Shown piece by piece: positions 16,077-24,481 of a stretch of DNA of 37,178 nucleotides. Under the pieces are notes generated by a model. It was given only the letters and a program-made list of their open reading frames with translations, did no database searches and had not been told where the DNA came from. The stretch is from an uncultured Oscillospiraceae bacterium (GTDB lineage: Bacteria > Bacillota > Clostridia > Oscillospirales > Oscillospiraceae). The position numbers and the translations under genes were made by a program. Every line of letters begins with the position of its first letter. Positions within the stretch are counted from its first letter, which is position 1. The DNA lies in contig CAJUPG010000009.1 of NCBI GenBank assembly GCA_910588455.1, positions 1-37,178 of the forward strand, in the 5' to 3' direction.

Positions 16077-16105
16077 TTGTTTTTCCCCGATTCATTTGCT
16101 ATAAT
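16077..16105 (+). promoter_or_regulatory. Promoter of the gdpP-ftsH gene run
   Basis: Plus strand -35 TTGTTT (16077-16082), 17-base spacer, TGC-extended -10 TATAAT (16100-16105), 57 bases before the GTG start. A further TATAAT at 16006-16011 lacks a well-spaced -35, and the TTGACA at 15975-15980 lies 25 bases from it. Confidence 0.6.
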
Positions 16106-16162
16106 AATCAAATACTGTTTCCCTGAGATGAAATTTTCCAACGCTGGGAGGCGATTGTTTTC

Positions 16163-18151
16163 GTGAACCGAAAAATCAGCCAGCTGCTCCAGCAGCGGGT
16201 GCAGCTCTATTTTATCTGCCTGGCCCTGTTCGCCCTGGTCAGCGCGGTGTTTAACCTTTGGGTGGCCGCCGCCGAGGGGCTGATTGTGGTTCTGCTGGGC
16301 CTTTACTACCAGCGCACCAGCCGCCGCCGGAAAAAAGAGATTGTCAAGTATATTGAAAATATCACCGGTACTGTGGATGTTGCCAGCAAGGACACCATGA
16401 AAAACTCCCCCTTGCCCATGGTCATCTTCCGGCTGGAGAGCGACGACGTAATCTGGACCAACGAGCGTTTTTTGCAGCTGTCCAAGGGGCGGGAGCACCT
16501 GTTCGACGCCAAGCTGTCCGCCCTGGTGCCCGGCTTTGACCCCCACTGGCTTATGGAGGGCAAAACCCAGTGTCCCACTGAGGTGGAGTACAACGGGGGG
16601 CGTTTTCTGGTGTTCGGCCATCTGGTGCGTACCGGCGACAAGAGCGGCGGCTTTCTGGCCACCACCTACTGGGTGGACGTGACGGAATTTGCCCAGCTGC
16701 GGGACCAGTACAAGGCGTCCCGGCCGGTGGCCGCGGTTCTGATGGTGGACAACTACGAGGATCTGATGAAAAACCTCACCGAGACCGCCCGGTCCGGCCT
16801 GCTGTCCGAGATTGACGAGCGGATCGACGCCTGGGTGTCCTCCACCGGGGGAATTTTGCACAAGTACGAGCGGGACCGGTATCTGTTCGTCTTTGAAACC
16901 CAGTTTTTGCAGCGGTTTATTGACAAAAAATTTGAAATTCTGGACGCGGTCCACAGCCTCACCAACCCCAGCGGCATCGCCGCCACCCTGTCCATCGGCG
17001 TGGGCGTGGGGGCGGAGACCTTCCAGGAGCTGATGCAGTACGCCAACCTGTCCATCGAGATGGCCCTGTCCCGGGGAGGGGATCAGGCGGTCATCCGCAA
17101 TCCCCTCACCTTCGAGTTCTACGGCGGGCGGTCCAAGGAGACCGAGAAGCGGACCAAGGTGAAAAGCCGGGTGATGGCCAACGCCCTGTCCGCTCTGGTG
17201 GCTGACGCCTCCCGGGTGTTTGTCATGGGCCACAAGGCCGCGGACAACGACGCGGTGGGCGCCGCCGCAGGCATCTGCGCCATCGCCCGGAAAAAGGGGG
17301 TGCGGGCCAATATCATCCAGGAGCTGGGGGGCTACCCCGGCAAGGGGCTGGCGGACCGGCTGTTTGGCAACAAGGAGTATGAGGAGTGCTTCCTCAGCCC
17401 CCAGGAGGCCCTGGTCATGCTGGATTCCCAGTCCCTGGTGGTGGTGGTGGACACCAACCGTCCGGAGCAGGTGGTGTCCCTGGAGGTATTGCAGGCGGCC
17501 AACCGGGTGGCGGTGATCGACCACCACCGCCGCGCGGCCACCTATATTGAGGGGGCGGCGCTGAACTACCACGAGCCCTACGCCTCCTCCGCCAGCGAGC
17601 TGGTCACGGAGCTCTTGCAGTATATCATGGAGCCGGCGGACCTGCTGCGGGTGGAGGCGGAGGCCCTGCTGGCGGGCATCGTGCTGGACACCAAAAATTT
17701 CACCATGCGCACCGGCGGACGGACCTTCGAGTCCGCGGCCTTCCTGCGCCGGTCCGGGGCGGATACCGCCGAGGTAAAAAAGCTGTTCCAGAACGACCTG
17801 GCGGGGACCATCGCAAAATACGACATCATTCAAAACGCCAAGCTCTACCGCAATCAGATCGCCATCGCCGTGGTGGACCACACGGTGGGCCGGGTGGTGG
17901 CCGCCCAGGCCGCCGACGAGCTTTTGAACATCACCGGCATCGACACCTCCTTTGTCCTCTACCCGGACGACGCAACCGGCCGGATTGTGATTTCCGCCCG
18001 GTCCATGGGGGACACCAACGTGCAAATGATTGTGGAGCCTCTGGGGGGCGGGGGCAACGCCGCCGCCGCCGGGGGGCAGATTCCCGGCAAGAGCTTAGAG
18101 CAGGTAGCGCAGGAGCTTACCCTCTCCATCGACCGGTATCTGGAGGACTGA
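16163..18151 (+). CDS. gdpP: Cyclic-di-AMP phosphodiesterase GdpP (DHH/DHHA1)
   Basis: A 662-residue membrane-bound enzyme that hydrolyses c-di-AMP to pApA. Two helices (about 13-33 and 34-50) are followed by a PAS domain (about 85-150) and a degenerate GGDEF domain (about 175-310, with YERDRYLFVF). The DHH domain carries GHKAADND at 356-363, DTN at 430-432 and DHH at 453-455. The C-terminal DHHA1 motif reads GGGGN at 628-632, where GGGGH is usual. The start is GTG, with GGGAGG about 11 bases before it. It heads the conserved gdpP-rplI-dnaB run, here interrupted by a lipoprotein gene 2 bases downstream. Confidence 0.95.
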   Translation: MNRKISQLLQQRVQLYFICLALFALVSAVFNLWVAAAEGLIVVLLGLYYQRTSRRRKKEIVKYIENITGTVDVASKDTMKNSPLPMVIFRLESDDVIWTNERFLQLSKGREHLFDAKLSALVPGFDPHWLMEGKTQCPTEVEYNGGRFLVFGHLVRTGDKSGGFLATTYWVDVTEFAQLRDQYKASRPVAAVLMVDNYEDLMKNLTETARSGLLSEIDERIDAWVSSTGGILHKYERDRYLFVFETQFLQRFIDKKFEILDAVHSLTNPSGIAATLSIGVGVGAETFQELMQYANLSIEMALSRGGDQAVIRNPLTFEFYGGRSKETEKRTKVKSRVMANALSALVADASRVFVMGHKAADNDAVGAAAGICAIARKKGVRANIIQELGGYPGKGLADRLFGNKEYEECFLSPQEALVMLDSQSLVVVVDTNRPEQVVSLEVLQAANRVAVIDHHRRAATYIEGAALNYHEPYASSASELVTELLQYIMEPADLLRVEAEALLAGIVLDTKNFTMRTGGRTFESAAFLRRSGADTAEVKKLFQNDLAGTIAKYDIIQNAKLYRNQIAIAVVDHTVGRVVAAQAADELLNITGIDTSFVLYPDDATGRIVISARSMGDTNVQMIVEPLGGGGNAAAAGGQIPGKSLEQVAQELTLSIDRYLED

Positions 18152-18153
18152 GC

Positions 18154-18849
18154 ATGAAGCAGGCACGCGCTTTTTTGGCGCTTTTACTGGCGGCGGCGCT
18201 TCTGGCCGGCTGCCAGAAGCAAACTCCGTCGCCCTCCCAGGCGGTCGAGCCCCCCGTTGCGGAGCCGCCCTTGGCCGGGCGGTTTCAGCAACAGCCGGTC
18301 CCCGATTTTTTGGACCAGGAACAGCTGCAGATTTTCCTCCACGCATTCTGTGCCGCGGGCTGCTTCCTGTTGGGGTGCTCCACCTGGGGCGTGGAGGAGT
18401 TCCCCCTTGCCGACGGGAGCCAGCCTCATCTTGCGGACAGCGAAGAGGTGGAGCTGGACGGGCGGACGTATGTCGTTGCCCAGGGGCGCTATCGCCAGTG
18501 GGCGGATTTTCAGGCCATGCTGGACGCACTGTTCACCCCGGAATACCAGCAGGAGCTGATTGCCCCGGCTTTCCCCCGATTCCGTTCCACCCAGGACGGG
18601 CTTATGTGCTTCATGGACGAATCCCGGGGCAGCAATCTGGAATACGACTGGTGTGAAACGCCGGACTCCTACGAGCTGACAAGCCAGACGGAGGATGAAA
18701 TCTGCTTCGACCTGATCGGCCACTATACCCGGCTGAACTACGAAACCGATCCGGTCGAGCCAATCGAAGAATATACCCAGCGTTTCCCCATCCGCATGGT
18801 GCGCACACAGCAGGGCTGGCGGGTGGCGGAAATTCACGTTCCCTGGTAA
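18154..18849 (+). CDS. Lipoprotein of unknown function between gdpP and rplI
   Basis: A 231-residue protein with a signal peptide and lipobox LLAGC (Cys20). A proline-rich linker (about 25-40) follows, then a cysteine-containing globular part. No domain is recognised. C-terminal RMVRTQQGWRVAEIHVPW resembles the closing strand of secreted NTF2-like or DUF-type lipoproteins, but this is weak. The start lies 2 bases after the gdpP stop, so it is coupled to gdpP. In most Firmicutes gdpP is followed directly by rplI, so the gene looks like a lineage-specific insertion into the operon. Anchoring at the outer face of the membrane is expected. Confidence 0.8.
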   Translation: MKQARAFLALLLAAALLAGCQKQTPSPSQAVEPPVAEPPLAGRFQQQPVPDFLDQEQLQIFLHAFCAAGCFLLGCSTWGVEEFPLADGSQPHLADSEEVELDGRTYVVAQGRYRQWADFQAMLDALFTPEYQQELIAPAFPRFRSTQDGLMCFMDESRGSNLEYDWCETPDSYELTSQTEDEICFDLIGHYTRLNYETDPVEPIEEYTQRFPIRMVRTQQGWRVAEIHVPW

Positions 18850-18883
18850 TCACAGGATACACAACAGAAAGGATTGATACAAT

Positions 18884-19330
18884 ATGAAGGTAATTTTACA
18901 GCAGGATGTGCGGGGTCAGGGCAAAAAGGGCCAGATGGTGGAGGTTTCCGACGGATACGCCCGGAACTTCCTTCTGCCCAAAAAGCTGGCGGTCACCGCC
19001 ACCCCTGAGAGCATCAACACCATGAAGCAGCAGGAGAAGGCCAAAAAGGCCCAGATGGCGGCGGAGAAGGCGGAGGCCGAGGCCGTATCCAAGAAGCTGG
19101 AGGGGCTGATGGTGAAAATCAGCGCCAAGGCCGGCGAGGGCGGGCGGCTGTTCGGAGCCGTCACCACCAAGGAAATCTCCGAGGCCCTGTCCGCCCAGCA
19201 CGGGCTGAACATCGCCAAGACCAAAATCGTGCTGGAGGACCCCATCAAGTCCTGCGGCAGCTACTCCCTCAAGTGCAAGCTGGGCCACGAGGTCACCGGT
19301 GTGGTGAACGTACTGGTGGTGGAGGGGTAA
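18884..19330 (+). CDS. rplI: 50S ribosomal protein L9
   Basis: A 148-residue ribosomal protein that binds 23S rRNA domain V. The N-terminal RNA-binding domain shows the signature GYARNFLLPKKLA (24-36). The long charged connecting helix (about 45-75, rich in K, E and A) and the C-terminal domain (GRLFGAVTTKEI) are all present at normal length. AAAGGA precedes the ATG. It sits between the lipoprotein gene and dnaB, the standard Firmicutes position. Confidence 0.98.
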   Translation: MKVILQQDVRGQGKKGQMVEVSDGYARNFLLPKKLAVTATPESINTMKQQEKAKKAQMAAEKAEAEAVSKKLEGLMVKISAKAGEGGRLFGAVTTKEISEALSAQHGLNIAKTKIVLEDPIKSCGSYSLKCKLGHEVTGVVNVLVVEG

Positions 19331-19366
19331 CCCTCCCCGCGTGACCTGTGAGAAAAGGAGGTCCCC

Positions 19367-20710
19367 ATGGACGAAGAACTCTTAACCCGGCAGACGCCCC
19401 ACAGCGTAGAGGCGGAGCAGGCTGTGCTGGGTTCCATGCTCATCGACGCCCGGTGCGTGCCCGAGGTCATCGACAAGCTGCGCCCCGACGACTTCTACCT
19501 GCGGCATAACCGGGAAATCTATGAGAGCATCTACTCCATGTTCAACTTCTCCCAGACCATCGACCCGGTCACCGTCCTGGAGGACATGAAGCAGAAGGGG
19601 ACCTATGACGAAAACCAATCCCGAAACTATGTGCTCCAGCTGATGGACGCCACCCCCACCGCCGCCAACGTCAAGGAGTACATCAGTATTCTGCGGGACA
19701 AAACCCTGCTGCGCCGGGTGGCTGAGGCGGCGGGAGAGCTGGCCGCTCTGGCCCAGAGCGGCGGGACGGGGCAGGACGTGCTGGAGGCGGCGGAGCAGCG
19801 CATTTACGCCATCCGCCAGGGCCGGGCGTCCCGGGGGCTTACGCCCATCTCCGCCGTGCTCATCGATGTGTACGACCGGCTCACAGAGCTGGCCGCCAGC
19901 GACAAGGAGGTCCCGGGCCTGCTCACCGGCCTGCCGGATCTGGACCGGGCCATCTCGGGGCTCAACAAGTCCGACCTGATTCTGCTGGCCGCCCGGCCCG
20001 GCATGGGCAAGACCTCCATGGCGCTGAATATTTTGCTGGAGGCGGGCAAAAAATCCGGACAGAACGTGGCTTTTTTCTCCCTGGAAATGAGCCGGGAGCA
20101 GCTGGCTCTTCGGCTGATTTCCAGCGAGTGCTTTGTGGACAACAAAAAATTGGTCACCGGCCGGCTGTCTGAGAGCGACTGGGAAAAGGTGGCCGTGGCC
20201 GCCGACGCCCTGAGCCGCTCCAAAATCCTGATTGACGACGACTCCACCGTCACCGTGGCGGACATCAGCGCCAAGTGCCGCCGGGTGGAGAACCTGGGCC
20301 TGGTGGTCATTGACTATTTGCAGCTGATGCAGTCCGCCGGCGGACGATCCTACGGCGGGGAAAACCGCCAGCAGGTGGTGTCCGACATCTCCCGGTCCCT
20401 GAAGATTATGGCCAAGGAGCTCAACGTACCGGTGCTGTGTCTGAGCCAGCTCTCCCGCGCCAACGAGAGCCGCAGCGACAAGCGCCCCATGCTGTCCGAC
20501 CTGCGGGAGTCCGGCGCCATTGAGCAGGATGCGGACATTGTCATGTTCCTTTACCGGGAGGGATATTATGAGAAGGAGAGCCCCAACCCCAATCTGGCCG
20601 AGTGCATCATTGCCAAAAACCGCCACGGCGAGACCGGGACAATTGAATTGCAGTGGCTGCCCGAGTACACCACCTTCTCCTCCATCGACGACCGGCACCA
20701 GGAGTATTAA
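19367..20710 (+). CDS. dnaB: Replicative DNA helicase DnaB
   Basis: A 447-residue hexameric 5'-3' helicase of the replisome (named DnaC in Bacillus). The N-terminal primase-interacting domain (PHSVEAEQAVLGSML, 11-25) is followed by a linker and a RecA-like motor with Walker A ARPGMGKTS at 209-217, Walker B VVIDYLQLM, and the DnaB motif LRESGAIEQDADIV. No intein interrupts it. AGGAGGT lies 5 bases before the ATG. tilS follows after 3 bases. Confidence 0.98.
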   Translation: MDEELLTRQTPHSVEAEQAVLGSMLIDARCVPEVIDKLRPDDFYLRHNREIYESIYSMFNFSQTIDPVTVLEDMKQKGTYDENQSRNYVLQLMDATPTAANVKEYISILRDKTLLRRVAEAAGELAALAQSGGTGQDVLEAAEQRIYAIRQGRASRGLTPISAVLIDVYDRLTELAASDKEVPGLLTGLPDLDRAISGLNKSDLILLAARPGMGKTSMALNILLEAGKKSGQNVAFFSLEMSREQLALRLISSECFVDNKKLVTGRLSESDWEKVAVAADALSRSKILIDDDSTVTVADISAKCRRVENLGLVVIDYLQLMQSAGGRSYGGENRQQVVSDISRSLKIMAKELNVPVLCLSQLSRANESRSDKRPMLSDLRESGAIEQDADIVMFLYREGYYEKESPNPNLAECIIAKNRHGETGTIELQWLPEYTTFSSIDDRHQEY

Positions 20711-20713
20711 ACC

Positions 20714-22024
20714 ATGCGGCTGATGGAGCGGGCGAACCGTCTGATCGACGAATATGATCTGCTGCCCGGCCCGGGGGGACTGGTGCTGGCGGCGGTGTCC
20801 GGCGGGGCGGATTCGGTGTGCCTTCTGGACTGGCTGTACCATGTGCGGGACATGCGGGGCTTCCGGCTGGCGGCGGCCCACTATAACCACAACCTGCGGG
20901 GGGACGAGTCCCGGCGGGACCAGGCATTTGTCCAAACCCTCCTTGCGGACCAATACCCGGAGATTGCCTTGTTTGTCGGGGCGGGCGACGTGGCCGCCCA
21001 GGCGAAGCGGGCGGGCCGGGGGCTGGAGGACATGGGCCGGGAGCTGCGGTACGCCTTTTTGCAGAAAACCCTCCGGGATCTGGGGGGCGGGGTGATCGCC
21101 ACGGCCCACAACGCCGACGACAACGTGGAGACCGTTTTGCTCCACCTGCTCCGGGGGAGCGGCCTGCGGGGGCTGACGGGCATCCCCCCAAAGCGGGAGG
21201 GCATCATCCGTCCCCTGCTGACCACCACCCGGGCGGAAATTCTGGAGTATCTCCGGGTTTACGGCCTGCCCCATGTGGAGGACAGCTCCAACGGGGACGA
21301 CGCCTTCTCCCGGAACCATTTGCGCAAAAACGTCATTCCCCTGCTGCGGGAGATCGACCCCTGGCTGGAGGAGCGGGTGGGGGAGACGGCGGCGGTGCTG
21401 CGCCGGGAGGACGCGTATCTGGAGGAGCTGGCCCGTCAAAGCATGACCCATTCCGTGGCGGAGCTGCGGGCGCTGCCGGAGGCCCTGCTGCCCCGGGTAT
21501 TGCAGCTGCTGGCCCAGCGGGCCAGTCCGGGGGTGGTGCTCACCCTGAAGCAGCGCCGGGCGGCGGCGGCACTGGTGTTTGGGGAAAATCCCTCCGCCCA
21601 AATTTCTCTGCCGGGCCATTTGACCGCCCGGAGAGAATATGATTCCCTGCTGTTTGAAATACAGATGGAGGCCCCGCCCTGGTCCCCTGTGCCCCTGATT
21701 TTGGGCAAAAACCAGGCCGGAGACTGCACCCTGCTTGTATCGGTTCAGACGTATCAGGGGGAGAAACCGGGGAAAGACTGTTTTTACCTGCCTGTCGGGG
21801 ACTATGCGGCGCGGCCCCGCAAAACCGGGGACGTGCTCAAGCGCCCTGGCCGGCCGGCCCGAACGGTCAAAAAGCTTATGATTGATGAAAAAATCCCCCG
21901 GCCCCGCCGGGACCGCCTGCCCGTTCTGGAGACGGAGGGCCGGCTGGCCGCCGCGGCGGAGCTGGGCCAGGACGAGCACTTTCTGCCCCAAACGGGGGAG
22001 ATTTGCTGGAAAATAGAAATTTAG
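20714..22024 (+). CDS. tilS: tRNA(Ile)-lysidine synthetase TilS
   Basis: A 436-residue ATP-dependent N-type PP-loop enzyme that converts C34 of tRNA-Ile2 (CAU) to lysidine so that AUA is read as Ile. The PP-loop SGGADS is at 29-34. The family motif AAAHYNHNLRGDES follows, then IATAHNADDNVET. The C-terminal substrate-binding domains (about 220-436) are less conserved. The order tilS-hpt-ftsH is the classic Firmicutes arrangement. The ATG starts 3 bases after the dnaB stop, with AGGAG inside the dnaB end. Confidence 0.96.
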   Translation: MRLMERANRLIDEYDLLPGPGGLVLAAVSGGADSVCLLDWLYHVRDMRGFRLAAAHYNHNLRGDESRRDQAFVQTLLADQYPEIALFVGAGDVAAQAKRAGRGLEDMGRELRYAFLQKTLRDLGGGVIATAHNADDNVETVLLHLLRGSGLRGLTGIPPKREGIIRPLLTTTRAEILEYLRVYGLPHVEDSSNGDDAFSRNHLRKNVIPLLREIDPWLEERVGETAAVLRREDAYLEELARQSMTHSVAELRALPEALLPRVLQLLAQRASPGVVLTLKQRRAAAALVFGENPSAQISLPGHLTARREYDSLLFEIQMEAPPWSPVPLILGKNQAGDCTLLVSVQTYQGEKPGKDCFYLPVGDYAARPRKTGDVLKRPGRPARTVKKLMIDEKIPRPRRDRLPVLETEGRLAAAAELGQDEHFLPQTGEICWKIEI

Positions 22025-22039
22025 AGAGGAGAATGCCCC

Positions 22040-22582
22040 ATGCTGCTGGAGAAAGACATTCAAGAGGTATTGTTTACCCGGGAGGAGCTGGAAAAACGGG
22101 TGCGGGAGCTGGCCGCCCAGATCACCGCCGACTACCGGGGGAAGGAGATTCTCCTCATCAGCGTTCTGCGGGGATCCTTCGTCTTTATGGCGGACCTGTG
22201 CCGGTTTATTGACCTGGACTGCACTGTGGACTTTATGGCCGTGTCCTCCTACGGAAGCGGCACCTCCAGCACAGGACAGGTTCAGATTACCAAGGACCTG
22301 TCCGGGGACATCTCCGGCAAGCACGTGGTTGTGGTGGAGGACATTCTGGACTCGGGCAATACGCTGAGCTACCTGCTCAAGCTCCTGGAGCAGCGCAAGC
22401 CCGCCTCCATTCGCCTGTGCACCCTGCTGGATAAGCCCGAGCGCCGGACCAAGCCGGTGGAGGTGTCCTATTCCGGCTTTACCATTCCCGATGCCTTTGT
22501 GGTGGGCTACGGCCTGGATTACGACGAGCACTACCGCGGCCTGCCCTACATCGGTATTCTGAAACCGGAGGTCTACTCTTAA
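22040..22582 (+). CDS. hpt: Hypoxanthine phosphoribosyltransferase
   Basis: A 180-residue purine salvage enzyme that joins hypoxanthine or guanine to PRPP. The PRPP-binding loop VVVVEDILDSGNTL is at 96-109, the upstream SVLRGSFVF loop is intact, and the C-terminal VVGYGLDYDEHYRGLPYIG is the family signature. The start codon follows AGAGGAGA. The stop codon overlaps the ftsH start by one base (TAATG), so ftsH translation is coupled to it. Confidence 0.97.
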   Translation: MLLEKDIQEVLFTREELEKRVRELAAQITADYRGKEILLISVLRGSFVFMADLCRFIDLDCTVDFMAVSSYGSGTSSTGQVQITKDLSGDISGKHVVVVEDILDSGNTLSYLLKLLEQRKPASIRLCTLLDKPERRTKPVEVSYSGFTIPDAFVVGYGLDYDEHYRGLPYIGILKPEVYS

Positions 22583-24441
22583 TGCGACGATTCAATCGGG
22601 ATTTGCCCCTCTACCTGCTGCTGGCTCTGGTTCTGGTGTTCACCTTCGGGGCTTTGCAGCGGGTGGATCAGGCCCCCAGCTATACCTACAGCCAAATCCG
22701 CACCCTCTTTTTGCAGGAGCGGGTGTCCGAGTTCCGGGTGAAGGACCATGTGCTCACCATGACCGTCCGGGGAGAAGGGGATACCCAGCACACCGTCCGC
22801 TACAACCTGGCGGATTTTTGGGTGTTTTACAATGATCTGCACGAGGTGATTGACCAGCAGGCTGCCCGGGGAGTGATTACCTCCTATGATTACGACGCGG
22901 GCTGGATCGAGCCCCCTTGGTTTGCCTATCTGCCCTATCTGCTGCTGATTGCCGCCATGGCAGGCTTCTGGTATATGACCTACCAGCGCCAGAGCGGCGG
23001 AACCGGCGGCGGAGGCGGGGGTGCCTCCCGCTTTGGCCACGCCCGGACCAAAACCCTCACCGACCAGAGCGTCCGGGTGACCTTTGACGACGTGGCCGGG
23101 GCCGACGAGGAGAAGGAGGAGCTGCGGGAGATTGTGGACTTTATGCGCGATCCCCAGAAGTACACGGCCCTGGGGGCGCGGATTCCCAAGGGCGTGCTTC
23201 TGGTGGGCCCGCCGGGCACCGGCAAAACGCTGATTGCCAAGGCGGTGGCCGGAGAGGCCGGGGTCCACTTTCTGTCCATCTCGGGCTCCGACTTTGTGGA
23301 GCTCTATGTTGGCGTGGGCGCGTCCCGGGTCCGGGACCTGTTCGACCAGGCCAAGAAGGACGCTCCGGCGATTGTATTCATCGACGAGATCGACGCGGTG
23401 GGCCGGCAGCGGGGCGCGGGCCTGGGCGGCGGCCACGACGAGCGGGAACAGACGCTGAACCAGCTGCTGGTGGAGATGGACGGCTTTGGCTCCAATGAAG
23501 GGGTCATTGTCATGGCCGCCACCAACCGCCAGGATATTTTGGACCCGGCGCTGCTGCGGCCCGGCCGGTTCGACCGGCAGATCTACGTGGGCCTGCCGGA
23601 CATCAAGGGCCGGGAAGAGATTCTGAAGGTCCACGCCCGGAAAAAATCGCTGGGAGAGGACACCTCTCTGCCGGATATTGCCAAGGCCACGGCGGGCTTC
23701 AGCGGCGCGGATCTGGAGAACCTGCTCAATGAGGCCGCGCTCCTGGCCGCCCGGGAGGAAAAGCGGTTTATTACCCAGCAGGACCTCCAGGATGCTATGC
23801 TGAAGGTCATCGCCGGCCCGGAGAAGCACAGCCGGGTGGTCACTCCCCAGGCCAAGCGGCTCACCGCCTACCATGAGGCGGGCCATGCGGTGGTGATCCA
23901 CGAGCTGGAGACCCAGGACCCGGTCCATCAGATTACGATCATTCCCCGGGGAGGCGCAGGCGGTATGACCATTTCTCTGCCCCAGGAGGACCGGACCTAT
24001 CTGTCCCGGCGGGAGCTGGAGGAGCGCATCGCCGTATGTCTGGGAGGCCGGGTGGCGGAGCAGCTGGTGCTGGGGGATATTTCCACCGGCGCGTCCAGCG
24101 ACATCCAGAAGGCCAGCGCCACCGCCCGGGCTATGGTCACCAAATACGGCATGAGCGGCAGGCTGGGGGCCATCCACTACGGCAGCGAGAGCGACGAAAT
24201 TTTTATCGGCCGTTCCATGGCCCAGGCCCGGAGCTACTCGGAGGAGATCGCCGGCCTCATTGACGAAGAGGTCAAGTCCATTGTAGACGGGGCCTACGCC
24301 CGGTGTGAGGCGATTTTGACCCAAAAGCGCCGGGAATTGGAGTTGACGGCCCGTTATCTGCTGGAACATGAGACTATGGACGCGGAGACCTTCGCACTGG
24401 TGTTTACCGACCCGGAGCGGCTGGGGTTGGGCGAAATTTGA
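22582..24441 (+). CDS. ftsH: ATP-dependent zinc metalloprotease FtsH
   Basis: A 619-residue membrane AAA+ protease that degrades misfolded membrane proteins and regulators. Helices at about 9-25 and 115-133 flank an extracytoplasmic domain. Walker A GPPGTGKT is at 209-216, Walker B VFIDEID at 265-271, the second region of homology is MAATNRQDILDPALLRPGRF, and the zinc site HEAGH is at 431-435. A glycine-rich linker (GGTGGGGGGAS) joins membrane and motor parts. It is the last gene of the gdpP-ftsH run and ends at a strong terminator. Confidence 0.98.
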   Translation: MRRFNRDLPLYLLLALVLVFTFGALQRVDQAPSYTYSQIRTLFLQERVSEFRVKDHVLTMTVRGEGDTQHTVRYNLADFWVFYNDLHEVIDQQAARGVITSYDYDAGWIEPPWFAYLPYLLLIAAMAGFWYMTYQRQSGGTGGGGGGASRFGHARTKTLTDQSVRVTFDDVAGADEEKEELREIVDFMRDPQKYTALGARIPKGVLLVGPPGTGKTLIAKAVAGEAGVHFLSISGSDFVELYVGVGASRVRDLFDQAKKDAPAIVFIDEIDAVGRQRGAGLGGGHDEREQTLNQLLVEMDGFGSNEGVIVMAATNRQDILDPALLRPGRFDRQIYVGLPDIKGREEILKVHARKKSLGEDTSLPDIAKATAGFSGADLENLLNEAALLAAREEKRFITQQDLQDAMLKVIAGPEKHSRVVTPQAKRLTAYHEAGHAVVIHELETQDPVHQITIIPRGGAGGMTISLPQEDRTYLSRRELEERIAVCLGGRVAEQLVLGDISTGASSDIQKASATARAMVTKYGMSGRLGAIHYGSESDEIFIGRSMAQARSYSEEIAGLIDEEVKSIVDGAYARCEAILTQKRRELELTARYLLEHETMDAETFALVFTDPERLGLGEI

Positions 24442-24451
24442 ATCAGACTGT

Positions 24452-24481
24452 AAAAAGTCCGCCGTGAGGCGGACTTTTTTT
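24452..24481. terminator. Terminator of the ftsH run (bidirectional)
   Basis: Stem AAAAAGTCCGCC / GGCGGACTTTTT with a GTGA loop (24464-24467), followed by a T-run on the plus strand and matched by AAAAA on the other side. It starts 10 bases after the ftsH stop, and its T-run contains the first bases of the stop codon of the converging NACHT gene. Confidence 0.9.
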
